A DNA stretch of 50,038 nucleotides from Alphaproteobacteria bacterium (GTDB lineage Bacteria > Pseudomonadota > Alphaproteobacteria > Micropepsales > Micropepsaceae): NCBI GenBank assembly GCA_017308475.1, contig JAFKEU010000014.1, positions 1 through 50,038 of the forward strand, read 5' to 3'. A program made the translations under genes and the position numbers. Below, one piece after another: positions 32,844 through 42,353 of this stretch. The notes below the pieces were generated by a model. It was not told the origin of the DNA, ran no database searches, and worked only from the letters and a program-made list of their open reading frames with translations. Every line of letters starts with the position of its first letter. The stretch's first letter is position 1.

Positions 32844-33454
32844 CGACTCCGTCGAGCCGGCGACTGGCCGTGCTGGGCATGGGATTTGCCGCGGCGCTGG
32901 CCAGCTTCCTGCCGCCCCTGGCCGATATCGCCCAAGAACTGTTCGCCGCCCACATGGTCCAGCACCTGCTGCTGATCGCCGTTGCCGCGCCATTGCTGGT
33001 CGCGGGCGGGTTGGAACTGGCTGTGCCACCACTGGCCGGCTGGGCGCTGTTCGTCGGGCTGTTCCTGTTCTGGCACTGGCCCTTGGCGTTCCGCTGGGCA
33101 GCGCTCGATCCCCTCACTGCCGCGCTGGAACTGGCCAGCATCCTGTTTGCCGCGCTCTGCTTCTGGAGCGGAGTGCTGGGGCGCTCGGCGCTGAACGATG
33201 GCGGCCGCGCGCTTCTTGTGATGACCGCTGCGGTCCTGACCGACCTGCCCGGCGTGGTCATGGTCTTTGCGCCTACGCCCATCTGCACCATGCCCGGCGA
33301 GAACGCTTCCGCCTTCCATATGACACCCCTGGCGGACCAGCAGCTCGCCGGACTTCTAATGTGGGTGCCTGCCAACCTGGTCTTCTTTTCCATTGCAACC
33401 TTCCTGTTCGCGCGCTGGATGGGGCCGGCGCGCGGCCCCATGGTGACATCATGA
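32831..33454 (+). CDS. CtaG-like oxidase assembly membrane protein
   Basis: The 207-residue product is a polytopic membrane protein of the caa3_CtaG type. It has ELFAAHMVQHLLLIAVAAPLLVAGG near 36-60 (split), FLFWHWPLAF, and a late MTPLADQQLAGLLMWVP. Members assist copper insertion or oxidase assembly. It is shorter than most relatives, lacking some N-terminal helices. The start overlaps the preceding gene by 13 bases and its own stop overlaps the PQQ dehydrogenase start. Confidence 0.8.
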   Translation: MRILTTPSSRRLAVLGMGFAAALASFLPPLADIAQELFAAHMVQHLLLIAVAAPLLVAGGLELAVPPLAGWALFVGLFLFWHWPLAFRWAALDPLTAALELASILFAALCFWSGVLGRSALNDGGRALLVMTAAVLTDLPGVVMVFAPTPICTMPGENASAFHMTPLADQQLAGLLMWVPANLVFFSIATFLFARWMGPARGPMVTS

Positions 33455-35253
33455 AAAAATTGCTCTTCGGCTTTTTCCTTCTGGCCTGCGTTCCCGCGTT
33501 GGCGCAGGACAACATGAAGGACAATGCGAGCCTGCAGCAGGACGATCGCCAATGGGTGCAGGCCGCCAAGAATTACGCGCAGACCCGCTATTCCAGCCTG
33601 GACCAGATCAACACTGCCAACGCCGGCAAGCTGCAGGTCGCCTGGACCTTTTCGGTCGGATCGGCCCACGGCCAAGAAGCCGCGCCCCTGGTGGTCGGCG
33701 ACACCATGTATGTGGTGGGCGCCTATCCCAACGAATTGTTCGCGCTGGACGCCACCACCGGAGCGATGAAATGGAAATACAGCCCCCATGTCGATCCCGC
33801 CTCGCAGGGGGTGGCATGCTGCGACGTGGTCAATCGCGGCGCGGCCTATGACGATGGCAAGGTCTTCTACAACACGCTGGACAACCATACCGTCGCCGTC
33901 GACGCCAAAACCGGCAAGGAAGTGTGGGCCACAAAGCTGGGCGAGATCACCAAGGGCCAGACCCTGACCATGGCGCCGCTGGCGGCTGACGGGAAAATCT
34001 TTGTCGGCAATTCCGGCGGCGAGATGGGCATCCATGGCTGGGTGACCGCCCTGAGCGAGGACACCGGCAAGATCGTCTGGCGCGCCTACAGCGTGGGCAG
34101 CGACAAGGACGTCAAGATCGGCCCGCGCTTTCATCCCCTCTATCCCGACGCCAAAGGCAAGGACCTTGGCATGACCACCTGGCCCAACGGCCGGTGGCAG
34201 TCGGGCGGCGGCCCGGTATGGGGCTGGATCAGCTACGATCCCAAGACCAACATGATCTTCTATGGCACCGGCAATCCAGGGCCCTGGAACTCCAACCAGC
34301 GCGAGGGCGACAACAAATGGACCGCCACCATCTTCGCGCGCGATGCCGACACGGGTGACGCAATCTGGGCCGACCAGATCAATCCCCACGACATGTACGA
34401 CTATGACGAGATCAACGAGAACCTGCTGCTGGACCTGCCGATCAACGGCAAGGTGCGCCCGGTGCTGGTGCATCCGGGCCGCGACGGCTTCATGTTCGTG
34501 ATTGACCGCGAAACCGGCCAAATCTACAGCGCCGACAAGTACGATACCCAGACTTCAATCCTGTCCTATGACATCAAAAAGGGCCGGCCCAACTACAACA
34601 AGGCGCTGACGCCCCTTTTGGGCAAGAACATACGCGGTATCTGTCCCGCCTCGCCCGGCGCCAAGGACTGGCAGCCAACGGCATATTCGCCCAAGACACG
34701 GCTGCTCTACATTCCGCATCAGCATCTGTGCATGGACTACAAGACCAGCCAGGCGGCTTTCATTCCGGGCACTCCTTACGTTGGCGCCACGGTCAACATG
34801 TATGCCGGCCCCGGCGGCTATCGCGGCGAGTTTGCGGCCTGGGACCTGACCGGCCGCAAGAAGGTCTGGGCCATTCATGAGAAATTCCCCGTCTGGACCG
34901 GCGCGCTGGCCACGGCAGGCAACATCGCCGTCTATGGCACCATGGATCGCTGGTTCAAGGTGGTGGATGCACGCGACGGCAAGTTGCTTTATCGCTTCCG
35001 CGCGCCGTCGGGGTTTATCGGCCAGCCCATCACCTATCAGGGCACCGACGGGCGCCAGTACATCGCCATGCTGTCCGGTGTGGGCGGCTGGGCCGGCGCA
35101 CTCGCCAATGCCGCCATCGATCCGCGCGTGCGCAACGGCGCCCTGGGCTATACCGGCGCGGTCAATGACCTGCCCGGCGTGACCAGCGGCGGCAGCACGC
35201 TGATGGTCTTTGCCCTGCCGGCTGATGTCGCGGAGACGGGAGGCGCGCCATGA
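33451..35253 (+). CDS. PQQ-dependent alcohol dehydrogenase, lanthanide-type signature
   Basis: The 600-residue protein has a Sec signal peptide (1-19, ending ALA-Q) and an eight-bladed PQQ propeller. The adjacent-cysteine disulphide lies in GVACCDVVNRG (Cys123, Cys124). The active-site segment PHDMYDYDEIN puts catalytic Asp317 two residues before Asp319; that second Asp is the mark of lanthanide-dependent XoxF/PedH-type enzymes, where calcium enzymes carry Ala or Ser. It oxidises primary alcohols, and possibly aldehydes, in the periplasm. It lies inside the oxidase operon, with ATGA overlaps on both sides, and a cytochrome c gene follows. Substrate is not fixed by sequence. Confidence 0.93.
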   Translation: MKKLLFGFFLLACVPALAQDNMKDNASLQQDDRQWVQAAKNYAQTRYSSLDQINTANAGKLQVAWTFSVGSAHGQEAAPLVVGDTMYVVGAYPNELFALDATTGAMKWKYSPHVDPASQGVACCDVVNRGAAYDDGKVFYNTLDNHTVAVDAKTGKEVWATKLGEITKGQTLTMAPLAADGKIFVGNSGGEMGIHGWVTALSEDTGKIVWRAYSVGSDKDVKIGPRFHPLYPDAKGKDLGMTTWPNGRWQSGGGPVWGWISYDPKTNMIFYGTGNPGPWNSNQREGDNKWTATIFARDADTGDAIWADQINPHDMYDYDEINENLLLDLPINGKVRPVLVHPGRDGFMFVIDRETGQIYSADKYDTQTSILSYDIKKGRPNYNKALTPLLGKNIRGICPASPGAKDWQPTAYSPKTRLLYIPHQHLCMDYKTSQAAFIPGTPYVGATVNMYAGPGGYRGEFAAWDLTGRKKVWAIHEKFPVWTGALATAGNIAVYGTMDRWFKVVDARDGKLLYRFRAPSGFIGQPITYQGTDGRQYIAMLSGVGGWAGALANAAIDPRVRNGALGYTGAVNDLPGVTSGGSTLMVFALPADVAETGGAP

Positions 35254-35942
35254 CCCGGTTCACCCTGATCATCGGCGCCATCGTCGCCGTCATCGTCGTC
35301 GTCATTGCCGTGGGCCTGGCCGGGGTGGTGCAGCCGGGAAGCTGGAAGCAGCCCAGCCAGGCACCCGGCTATAACGGCCTGGTGCCGGCGGCTGAACTGC
35401 TGCGCGTGCCGGTGACCGGCATCTATCCCGGCGGCAATCCCACCGGCCTTCACATCAACATGAAAAACCCGCTGGCAGGTGATCCGGACGCCATTGTGCG
35501 CGGCATGCAGGACTTCGACAATTTCAACTGTTCGGGCTGCCACATGGCCAATGGCGGCGGCGGCATGGGGCCGGCCCTGTCTGACAGCAAGTGGGTCTAT
35601 CGCAAATCGGCGGGCAACATCTATCTGGACATCGCCCAGGGACGCGGCGCAGGCATGCCGGCCTTTGGCGCCATGCTGCCCGACCGCACCATCTGGGAAC
35701 TGGTGGCCTATGTGCAGAGCATCAGTCACAAGCCGCCGGCCACCTTTGGCACCACCACGCCGGCGCCCGACACGGTCGAACAGGTGCCCGCGGGCCAGAT
35801 CAAGACGCCCACGCCTTGGGCGTTCACCGAGCCGATGCCGCCAAACGGAGAAAAGAACGGCACGGACGGCCAGCGACCCGATGCGCCACTGCCGCCCGGC
35901 GTCGAAGAAGGGCCGACCCCTGGCTATGTCGTAAGCAATTAG
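35250..35942 (+). CDS. Membrane-anchored monohaem cytochrome c, PQQ dehydrogenase partner
   Basis: The 230-residue product has an N-terminal anchor helix (about 4-27), a class I cytochrome domain with CSGCHMANGGGGMGP (one haem) and distal candidates in AGMPAFGAM. A long Pro-rich tail follows from about residue 165. It starts in an ATGA overlap with the dehydrogenase gene. It is the expected electron carrier between the PQQ enzyme and the CuA/cytochrome c domain of subunit II. Confidence 0.88.
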   Translation: MTRFTLIIGAIVAVIVVVIAVGLAGVVQPGSWKQPSQAPGYNGLVPAAELLRVPVTGIYPGGNPTGLHINMKNPLAGDPDAIVRGMQDFDNFNCSGCHMANGGGGMGPALSDSKWVYRKSAGNIYLDIAQGRGAGMPAFGAMLPDRTIWELVAYVQSISHKPPATFGTTTPAPDTVEQVPAGQIKTPTPWAFTEPMPPNGEKNGTDGQRPDAPLPPGVEEGPTPGYVVSN

Positions 35943-35943
35943 G

Positions 35944-37194
35944 TCAGTTGTTCCTGGCTTCGCCCTTCAGGGCGGCGCGGAGCTTGTGCACGGCGCTGCG
36001 GCCGATGGATGACGCCCCATTGCCCCAGCGTGCGCGGATGTAGGTGGCGACGTCTGCGACTTGCTGGTCCGACAGGGTGGCGAAGCTGGGCATGGAGTAG
36101 GCAATGGGCGCATTGGGCGTAAGAGGAGACTGCGCGCCCTGAAGAATGATGCGCAGCACGGTGGTAGGATCTCGCCCGGCCACCAGCGTGTCGCCGCCCA
36201 GGCGCGGATAATCCGGCAGGGGTATGCTGGGACCCGCGATTCGCTGCGGCGGCTGATGACAGACCACGCAGTGCTGAATGAAAACCGCCTGGCCCGCCGC
36301 CATGCGCGTGGCATCCGGTGCAACACGGGTGTTCAGTCTGTGAGGCGCAAGGCTTTTCAGATAGGTGGCGATCGCCGTCCTGTCTTCCTGGCGCATATGA
36401 CTGGTGGAAGACGTGACCTTTTCCTGCATTGAGCCGGCGGCGGTGGCATAGCGGTTGCGCCCGGTCTGCAGATAGATGACCAGGTCGGCCTCATTCCAAT
36501 TGCCGAGCCCCTCGGCACGACTTCCGGTCAGATTGGCGGAAAACCAGTGATCCACCACAGCGCCCGTCAGTTCCTTGCCCGTGACGTCACCGAATAAAAT
36601 GTTCTTGGGCGTGTGACAGGCGCCGCAGTGTCCCAGGCCATTGACCAGATATTCGCCGCGGCGCCATGCCGCCGACTTCATCATTTCCGGCTTTGGCGCA
36701 TCATGCGGCAGATAAAGCCAGTTCCAGAACGTCATCAGAGCACGGATGTTGAAGGGAAAGGTCAGCCTGTTGGACGTGGGCGGCTGGTGCACCGGCTTGA
36801 GGGTGCGCAGATAGGCGTAAAGGTCGGCCGTGTCCTGACGGGTCAGACGGCGGAAATATGCATAGGGAAACGCCGGATAGAGGTGGCTGCCGTCGGCAGC
36901 AATGCCGTCGTGCAGCGCGCGATAGAACTGGCCTTGCGTCCAGCCGCCGATGCCGGTCTTCACATCCGGCGTGATGTTGGTGGAATAGACGGTACCGAAC
37001 TGCGCGTGAAAAGGCAGGCCGCCGGCGAAAGGCGCGCCATGCGCGCGCGTGTGGCAACCGGCGCAGTCGCCCAGCACCGCCAGATAGCGGCCTCGTTCCA
37101 CATTTGCCGCCTGCCTTGAAGATGCCGCGTCCGAAAACGCGCAAGTCAGGGCAAGCAATCCCGCGGCCAGGAAAAGGCAAATCAACCGGCGCAT
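35944..37194 (-). CDS. Triheme cytochrome c, alcohol-dehydrogenase cytochrome-subunit type
   Basis: From the ATG at 37194 (lead aagggac) the product has 416 residues: a signal peptide (1-24) and three cytochrome c domains with CAGCH (44-48), CGACH (190-194) and CVVCH (309-313). This layout matches the cytochrome subunit of membrane alcohol, gluconate or aldehyde dehydrogenases, which passes electrons to ubiquinone or oxidase. It is convergent with the oxidase/PQQ operon, ending 2 bases after it, and divergent from the GH127-like gene. No dehydrogenase subunit lies beside it on its strand, so its partner may be the PQQ enzyme next door. A GTG start 24 bases upstream is less likely. Confidence 0.88.
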   Translation of the reverse strand: MRRLICLFLAAGLLALTCAFSDAASSRQAANVERGRYLAVLGDCAGCHTRAHGAPFAGGLPFHAQFGTVYSTNITPDVKTGIGGWTQGQFYRALHDGIAADGSHLYPAFPYAYFRRLTRQDTADLYAYLRTLKPVHQPPTSNRLTFPFNIRALMTFWNWLYLPHDAPKPEMMKSAAWRRGEYLVNGLGHCGACHTPKNILFGDVTGKELTGAVVDHWFSANLTGSRAEGLGNWNEADLVIYLQTGRNRYATAAGSMQEKVTSSTSHMRQEDRTAIATYLKSLAPHRLNTRVAPDATRMAAGQAVFIQHCVVCHQPPQRIAGPSIPLPDYPRLGGDTLVAGRDPTTVLRIILQGAQSPLTPNAPIAYSMPSFATLSDQQVADVATYIRARWGNGASSIGRSAVHKLRAALKGEARNN

Positions 37195-37360
37195 GTCCCT
37201 TGTGCAACGCGCCTGCACATCAGGAGTTGCCGCCCCGGGCGCGCCCGTATTAACCGCAAGTCATGTTCGATCCGGTTGATGGCGGACCATGCTCACTTGC
37301 CTCACCAGTGACAAAGGATAGACTTGGCTAAAAAGTCAGTGCCAAGACGGAGGGGGTGCC

Positions 37361-39352
37361 ATGGCGATCCGCGATGGTCTGAGTCGGCGGGAATTCGCGG
37401 CTGCCGCTGCCGGGTCACCTTTGCTGGCGTTGACGGAACCGGCACTTGCGCAGGGTGACGCCGGCCCCTCTCAGGCCGCGCCGCCCACAGCCGGCATGGA
37501 AAGTGTGCGCCAGGCTGTTGCTCGGCTGGCCGGCCCCCCGTTTGCCCGGCCAATGGTCTTCAAGCGCAATCCCGTGCCGCCACGGCTGCAGCCTTTTGCG
37601 CTGGAATCCGTTCGTCTTGGCGATGGTCCCTTCCGTGACGCTCATATCGCCAATTGCGGCTATCTCAAGCGCCTGGACCCGGATCGTTTGCTGCACACGT
37701 TCCGCATCAATGCCGGCATCCCGTCGGAGGCTGAACCCCTGGGCGGCTGGGAGGCCCCGGCAGGCGAATTGCGCGGCCACTTCATGGGGCACTACCTGTC
37801 GGCCTGCGCTCTGGGTTACGCCAGCGCGGACGACATCGAGCTGAAGCGCCGCGGCGATCTTCTGGTGGCGGAGTTGGCCGCGTGTCAGGCAAAGCTAAAC
37901 CAGGACGGCTACCTGTCGGCCTATCCAACCGAATTTTACGACCGGCTGCAGAAGGGTGACACCTATGTCTGGGCGCCTTTCTACACCATGCACAAGTTGC
38001 TGGCGGGCCTTTACGACATGCACACGCTGGCGCACAACGCCCAGGCGCTGGAAGTGCTGACGGCGATGTGCGCGTGGGTCGACAACTGGACCGCGCGGTG
38101 GGACGAAGACCATATGCAGCGCATCTTGAATGTTGAGTTCGGGGGCATGCAGGAAGTTCTATACAACCTTGCCGCACTGACGGGCGATGACCGTTGGGCA
38201 AGGGTGGGCGACCGTTTTACCAAGAAAACGGTCTTCAATCCGCTGGCTTCGGCCAGCGATCAGCTCGCGGGTTTGCATATGAACACCCATGTGCCGCAGG
38301 TGATCGGTGCGGCGCGGCGCTATGAGATATCCGGCGACCACAGGTTTCACGATGTTGCCCGTTTCTTCTGGCACACCGTGAGGGAAAATCGCAGCTATGC
38401 CACCGGTGGCGCTTCAAATCGGGAACACTGGCTGTCCAATCCCTCGCGCCTGTCCGACGAGTATGGTGCGGGCGAAAGTCATCAGGAATGCTGCTGTTCC
38501 TACAATATGATGAAGCTGACCCGGCATCTGTTCGGCTGGGATCCGGACGTCCGCTACATCGATTATTACGAACGCAGTCTGTTCAACCATCGGCTGGGCA
38601 CCATCCGGGCCGACGGGATGAACCAGTATTTCGTGTCACTGACGCCTGGTGCCTGGCGGGTCCATGGTGGGGAAACGGATACTTTCTGGTGCTGCAACGG
38701 GACCGCTGCGGAGGAATACAATAAGCTGAACGACACGATCTATTTTCATGATGGCCGCGATCTCTGGGTGAACCTGTTCATTCCTTCCAGCCTGGACTGG
38801 TCGTCGCACGGCTTGCGTCTCGTCCAGACGACGCGCTTCCCGGAAGATGCGCGCACGCAGATATCGGTCCAAAGTGCCCCGGCCCGCGCCATGGCGATCA
38901 ATCTGCGAATCCCTTCATGGACGACGCTGGATGCGCGTGTGCTGGTCAATGACGCCATGCTGGACGCGGCGCCCACACCGGGCAGCTATTTGCGCATCGA
39001 TCGCGTCTGGAAAGCAGGTGACAGGATCGAGTTGCGGATGCCGATGACGCTGCGCAGCGAAAGCTTCGCCGATGATCCCTCGCGACTGGCGGTGCTCTAT
39101 GGGCCATTGGTGCTGGCGGGCCAGTTCCCGATGGGGACCGTGCCGCGGCCGGCAGAAAAACCCCATGGCCCGCACGTGTCGGAAGCGCCGATCGTGGTGC
39201 CGGTCCTGAAGCTGGATGGCCGCGCCCCGCAGCACTGGCTGAAATCCGAAGGCGGGCTGATGTGGCGCACCGTGGGGATCGGCGATGACGTGTTGCTCAA
39301 ACCTTTCTATCAGAGTCAGGAACGCTATGTAATCTACTGGGCGGTGACGTGA
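37361..39352 (+). CDS. Exported GH127/GH146-like beta-L-arabinofuranosidase (DUF1680)
   Basis: The 663-residue product has a Tat-like signal ([12 protein letters not shown], 7-18) and the DUF1680 alpha/alpha-barrel. The metal and nucleophile set of HypBA1 has counterparts here: [15 protein letters not shown] (Glu376, Cys378) and [15 protein letters not shown] (Cys444 as nucleophile candidate, Cys445). Further marks are [13 protein letters not shown] and RSLFNH. Characterised members remove beta-L-arabinofuranose from plant glycoproteins or pectin side chains. A good ribosome site (ggaggggg) precedes the ATG. With the beta-helix protein behind it this forms a plant-polymer unit. Confidence 0.87.
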   Translation: MAIRDGLSRREFAAAAAGSPLLALTEPALAQGDAGPSQAAPPTAGMESVRQAVARLAGPPFARPMVFKRNPVPPRLQPFALESVRLGDGPFRDAHIANCGYLKRLDPDRLLHTFRINAGIPSEAEPLGGWEAPAGELRGHFMGHYLSACALGYASADDIELKRRGDLLVAELAACQAKLNQDGYLSAYPTEFYDRLQKGDTYVWAPFYTMHKLLAGLYDMHTLAHNAQALEVLTAMCAWVDNWTARWDEDHMQRILNVEFGGMQEVLYNLAALTGDDRWARVGDRFTKKTVFNPLASASDQLAGLHMNTHVPQVIGAARRYEISGDHRFHDVARFFWHTVRENRSYATGGASNREHWLSNPSRLSDEYGAGESHQECCCSYNMMKLTRHLFGWDPDVRYIDYYERSLFNHRLGTIRADGMNQYFVSLTPGAWRVHGGETDTFWCCNGTAAEEYNKLNDTIYFHDGRDLWVNLFIPSSLDWSSHGLRLVQTTRFPEDARTQISVQSAPARAMAINLRIPSWTTLDARVLVNDAMLDAAPTPGSYLRIDRVWKAGDRIELRMPMTLRSESFADDPSRLAVLYGPLVLAGQFPMGTVPRPAEKPHGPHVSEAPIVVPVLKLDGRAPQHWLKSEGGLMWRTVGIGDDVLLKPFYQSQERYVIYWAVT

Positions 39353-39453
39353 GGCGGTAATCGCATTCGTATTCTTTGCCACAACAGTTCCGCGGACGCG
39401 CGGGCGCAGGCGGGTGCGGCGGCAACTGCGCCAGTTTTATCGGGAGACAGGTC

Positions 39454-41595
39454 GTGAAATCAGAGCAAGAGCAAGTTGCTGCGCCTCCGCATTCTTCCAG
39501 GAACGGAGTTGACCACCAGCCGATCGATCGGCGGCGCTTCATGGAAAGCGCGGCGGTGGTTGGAGCGGGCGCGGGCCTGAATGGATTTGTCTGGGGGCGG
39601 GCCGCGGCAGCAGAGCCCAATGGCAAGGCTGCCTCTGTCACCTCCCGCCTGCCCGACGGCACCGAATTTCCCCGGTGGGAACAACCGCTGACGTTCTCGA
39701 AGACCTATTACGTGGACAATGGCTCCCCCGCGGCCGATGACAATGGTCCCGGCGACAAGGCACGTCCTTTTCGCACCATCAACAAGGCCGCACAGGTCCT
39801 GCAGCCCGGCGAGCGCGTTGTCATCGCATCCGGCACCTATCGCGAATGCGTCCGTCCGGCGCGTGGTGGCACGGGGCCGACCAGGATGATCAGTTATGAA
39901 GCGGCCCCCGGGGCAAAGGTCTACATAAAAGGCTCCGAAGTGCTGAAGGACGGCTGGCAGCAGGAGACCGTTTCGGAAAATTTCCGCGCGGCACCCGGAA
40001 CCGGGGTCACCGCATGGCGCCATGAACTGGCGAACGCGATGTTTCCCGACGCCTACAACCCATTTGCGCTGCCCAGCATCATGGGCCAGTGGGAATGGCT
40101 CGATCCCAAAACGGTCGACATGGGACCGTTTCTGCGCCGGCGAGGATTGGTCTTTGTCGATGGCAAGCCGCTCGAGCCGATGGAACAGCTTCGTGAGTTG
40201 GCAATGTCGAAGCTGCCGCCGGTTTCCGATTTTAGCGCACCGCCCGCGCCGCAGGCCGGCATGCCCCCGCGGCGGCGCGGCGGGCCGATCATGCAGGAGA
40301 TCGGCGGTGCGCCCGACGCGCGGTTCTGGGTTGATCCCTCCGGAACCGCGATCCACATCCGCCTGGCCTCTGGTACACCCGTCGATCATCTGATCGAGGT
40401 CACCACCCGCCAGCACGCCTTCATCCCCGCGCAAGCCGGCATCAGCTTCATCCGGTTGAAGGGCATTATCTTCCAGCATGCCGGGAATGCCTATCCGTTT
40501 CCGCAATATGGCATGATCTCGCTCGCCGGCGGCGATCATTGGATTGTCGAAGACAACACCATTGAATGGGCCAATGGCGTGGGCCTTGACATCGGCTTCG
40601 ACGGCGACAGTGCAGGCGCGCAGCATGCCGGAGACTCGCAAGTCGTTCGCCGCAACACCATCCGGTATTGCGGCATTGAGGGGATCGGCGGCATGGGAAC
40701 CAGCGATACGCTGGTAGAAGACAATCTGATCGAATGGTGCGGCTGGGCAGACGCCGAACGCGGCTGGGAAGCCGCCGGCGCCAAGTTCCACCGGGCGAAG
40801 AACATGCTGTTCCGGCGCAACGTGATACGGCACATCCGTCATGCCAACGCTGTCTGGTGGGACGTGGATAACACCAACTGCCGGATCACCAGCAATATAT
40901 TCGCCGATGTCCTGACCGTGGGCGCCGCCATCCACATGGAGATGAACCGCGCCCAGAACCAGATCGACAACAACATTGTTTGGGATGTTCGCAATGCCGA
41001 GCCGGGCACGCCCGGACAGCGGGGGTGCGCAGGTTCGGGCATCTTCGACAACGCCACGGACAACCTTGTCATCGCCCAGAATCTGATCGGCCGCTGCGAC
41101 AATTCCGGCATCTTCGCCATCGTCCGCCCCGATCGCGCCAACAGCGGCACGGCATCGGGAAACACTGTCGCGAATAACATCTTCGCCAAATGCGGCAAGT
41201 CCGCCATCGTCTTCCTGAACCCGGATAACAGGGCCGACGGAAACGTTTACGTCGACATGCCAAAGGATTTTCAGGGCTTCTTTGAAGGCGCCCAGACACC
41301 GGCTTATGACGCCAACGCCTGGCAGCATATTAGATATGTCGATCTGGCAACGTGGCGCGATGCGCATGGCTGGGACAAGCACTCGGTCCTCGTGGACGCG
41401 CAGATCGATTTCGATCCCGACACACTGCAGCTGACGATCTCGAGCAGCAAGCCGCTGCCAAAGGCGGGCACCGTCAACCACATTCAGGGCGACATTCTGG
41501 GCCAGGCAGTGGGCGCGGCCAGGGTTGCCGGTCCTTTGGCAAATCCGGCAGCCCGGCGTTCCTGGCACGTGGATCCCAGGTTACCGGCGGGATAG
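39454..41595 (+). CDS. Tat-exported right-handed parallel beta-helix protein
   Basis: A GTG start at 39454 (lead cgggagacaggtc) gives 713 residues with a Tat signal (IDRRRFMESAAVVGAGAG, near 26-43). A DUF1565-like entry (YYVDNGSP...PFRTINKAAQVLQPGERVVIASGTYREC) and a parallel beta-helix follow, with repeated N and D turns (VEDNTIEW, VRRNTIRYCG, FRRNVIRHIR, IDNNIVWDVRN). The fold is shared by polysaccharide lyases and glycosidases. The last residues (about 20) run into DNA of the adjacent pseudogene, so the C-terminus may have been remade by a rearrangement. An upstream ATG at 39376 gives a longer, less likely N-terminus. Substrate probably a plant or algal glycan. Confidence 0.82.
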   Translation: MKSEQEQVAAPPHSSRNGVDHQPIDRRRFMESAAVVGAGAGLNGFVWGRAAAAEPNGKAASVTSRLPDGTEFPRWEQPLTFSKTYYVDNGSPAADDNGPGDKARPFRTINKAAQVLQPGERVVIASGTYRECVRPARGGTGPTRMISYEAAPGAKVYIKGSEVLKDGWQQETVSENFRAAPGTGVTAWRHELANAMFPDAYNPFALPSIMGQWEWLDPKTVDMGPFLRRRGLVFVDGKPLEPMEQLRELAMSKLPPVSDFSAPPAPQAGMPPRRRGGPIMQEIGGAPDARFWVDPSGTAIHIRLASGTPVDHLIEVTTRQHAFIPAQAGISFIRLKGIIFQHAGNAYPFPQYGMISLAGGDHWIVEDNTIEWANGVGLDIGFDGDSAGAQHAGDSQVVRRNTIRYCGIEGIGGMGTSDTLVEDNLIEWCGWADAERGWEAAGAKFHRAKNMLFRRNVIRHIRHANAVWWDVDNTNCRITSNIFADVLTVGAAIHMEMNRAQNQIDNNIVWDVRNAEPGTPGQRGCAGSGIFDNATDNLVIAQNLIGRCDNSGIFAIVRPDRANSGTASGNTVANNIFAKCGKSAIVFLNPDNRADGNVYVDMPKDFQGFFEGAQTPAYDANAWQHIRYVDLATWRDAHGWDKHSVLVDAQIDFDPDTLQLTISSSKPLPKAGTVNHIQGDILGQAVGAARVAGPLANPAARRSWHVDPRLPAG

Positions 41596-42222
41596 ATCGG
41601 ATTTTGCCCCGAACACGCATAGAGCTTGCTGCCGCCGGGGCTGGCGGTCAGGCTTCTGGTCCAGTGATGGTCGATGGGGCCGCCCGGCAAGGGCGTGAGC
41701 ACGACATCAGGCACGGTGATGCGGGTCTGTCCGGTCTGATAGGGAAAGTGCCGTATGGCATCGGTGTCGGCGATATAAAGGTCATTGCCGACCAGCACCA
41801 TGCCGAAAGGTGAGTGCAGGTGGTCTATGAAGGCGCTCTTCTGGTCGGCACTCCATCGCCATTGGTATCGCGCAGCAACGGGATGCGATTGCCGGCTTTG
41901 GCGCTGGAATGAGCCTGCTTTTCGATCCGGGCCATCACGAATTCCTTGGGCCGGTTGATGGGTCCCTTGGGACCATCGGTCTCTGCCACCAGGACGTCGC
42001 CGTCAGGCAGGACGTAGAGCGAGCGCGGATTTTTCAAATCTTTTGCGAACGCCTTCACCGCCAGGCCCCGGCGCTGGTTTGGTCGGCCTGGGACGGAGAC
42101 GCAGAACGTTAAGCCCCAATGCGACCTGCCTTGGGAGGCCCGTCGACCAGACCGGGCTTGACACCGCGGATATTTGTCTTGGGGGCGGCCGCCTCGGTTG
42201 ATACATTGGGCGTGGCTTTCAT
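41585..42222 (-). pseudogene. Decayed sorbosone-dehydrogenase-like gene, frameshifted and truncated
   Basis: Minus-strand frames read in order as parts of one L-sorbosone/glucose-dehydrogenase-like propeller. A leader (KATPNVSTEAAAPK) is followed by AFAKDLKNPRSLYVLPDGDVL and NRIPLLRDTNGDGV in another frame, then ALVGNDLY-like VLVGNDLYIADTDAIRHFPY and GGPIDHHWTRSLTASPGGSKLY in a third. At least two frameshifts break it, and it stops near 41585 where the family would go on for another half. It cannot make a working enzyme. It fills the 758 bases between the beta-helix and CHRD genes. Confidence 0.75.
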
Positions 42223-42353
42223 GGGAATGGCGTCGGTTTGGAAGGCCGGGCGGACGGCTAAGAAAATGGCGCGGTCAGAGGGCGTTTCTTGCTTGGCGGC
42301 TAACCGGGATAACAAAATACCTTTCAAGGCAAAGCGTTGGAGGAAATGGCATC

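Noticed and set aside
39460..41568. Long open minus-strand frame (702 codons) opposite the beta-helix gene
   Set aside because: Shadow frame: no domain, and the plus-strand protein has a signal peptide and clear beta-helix repeats.
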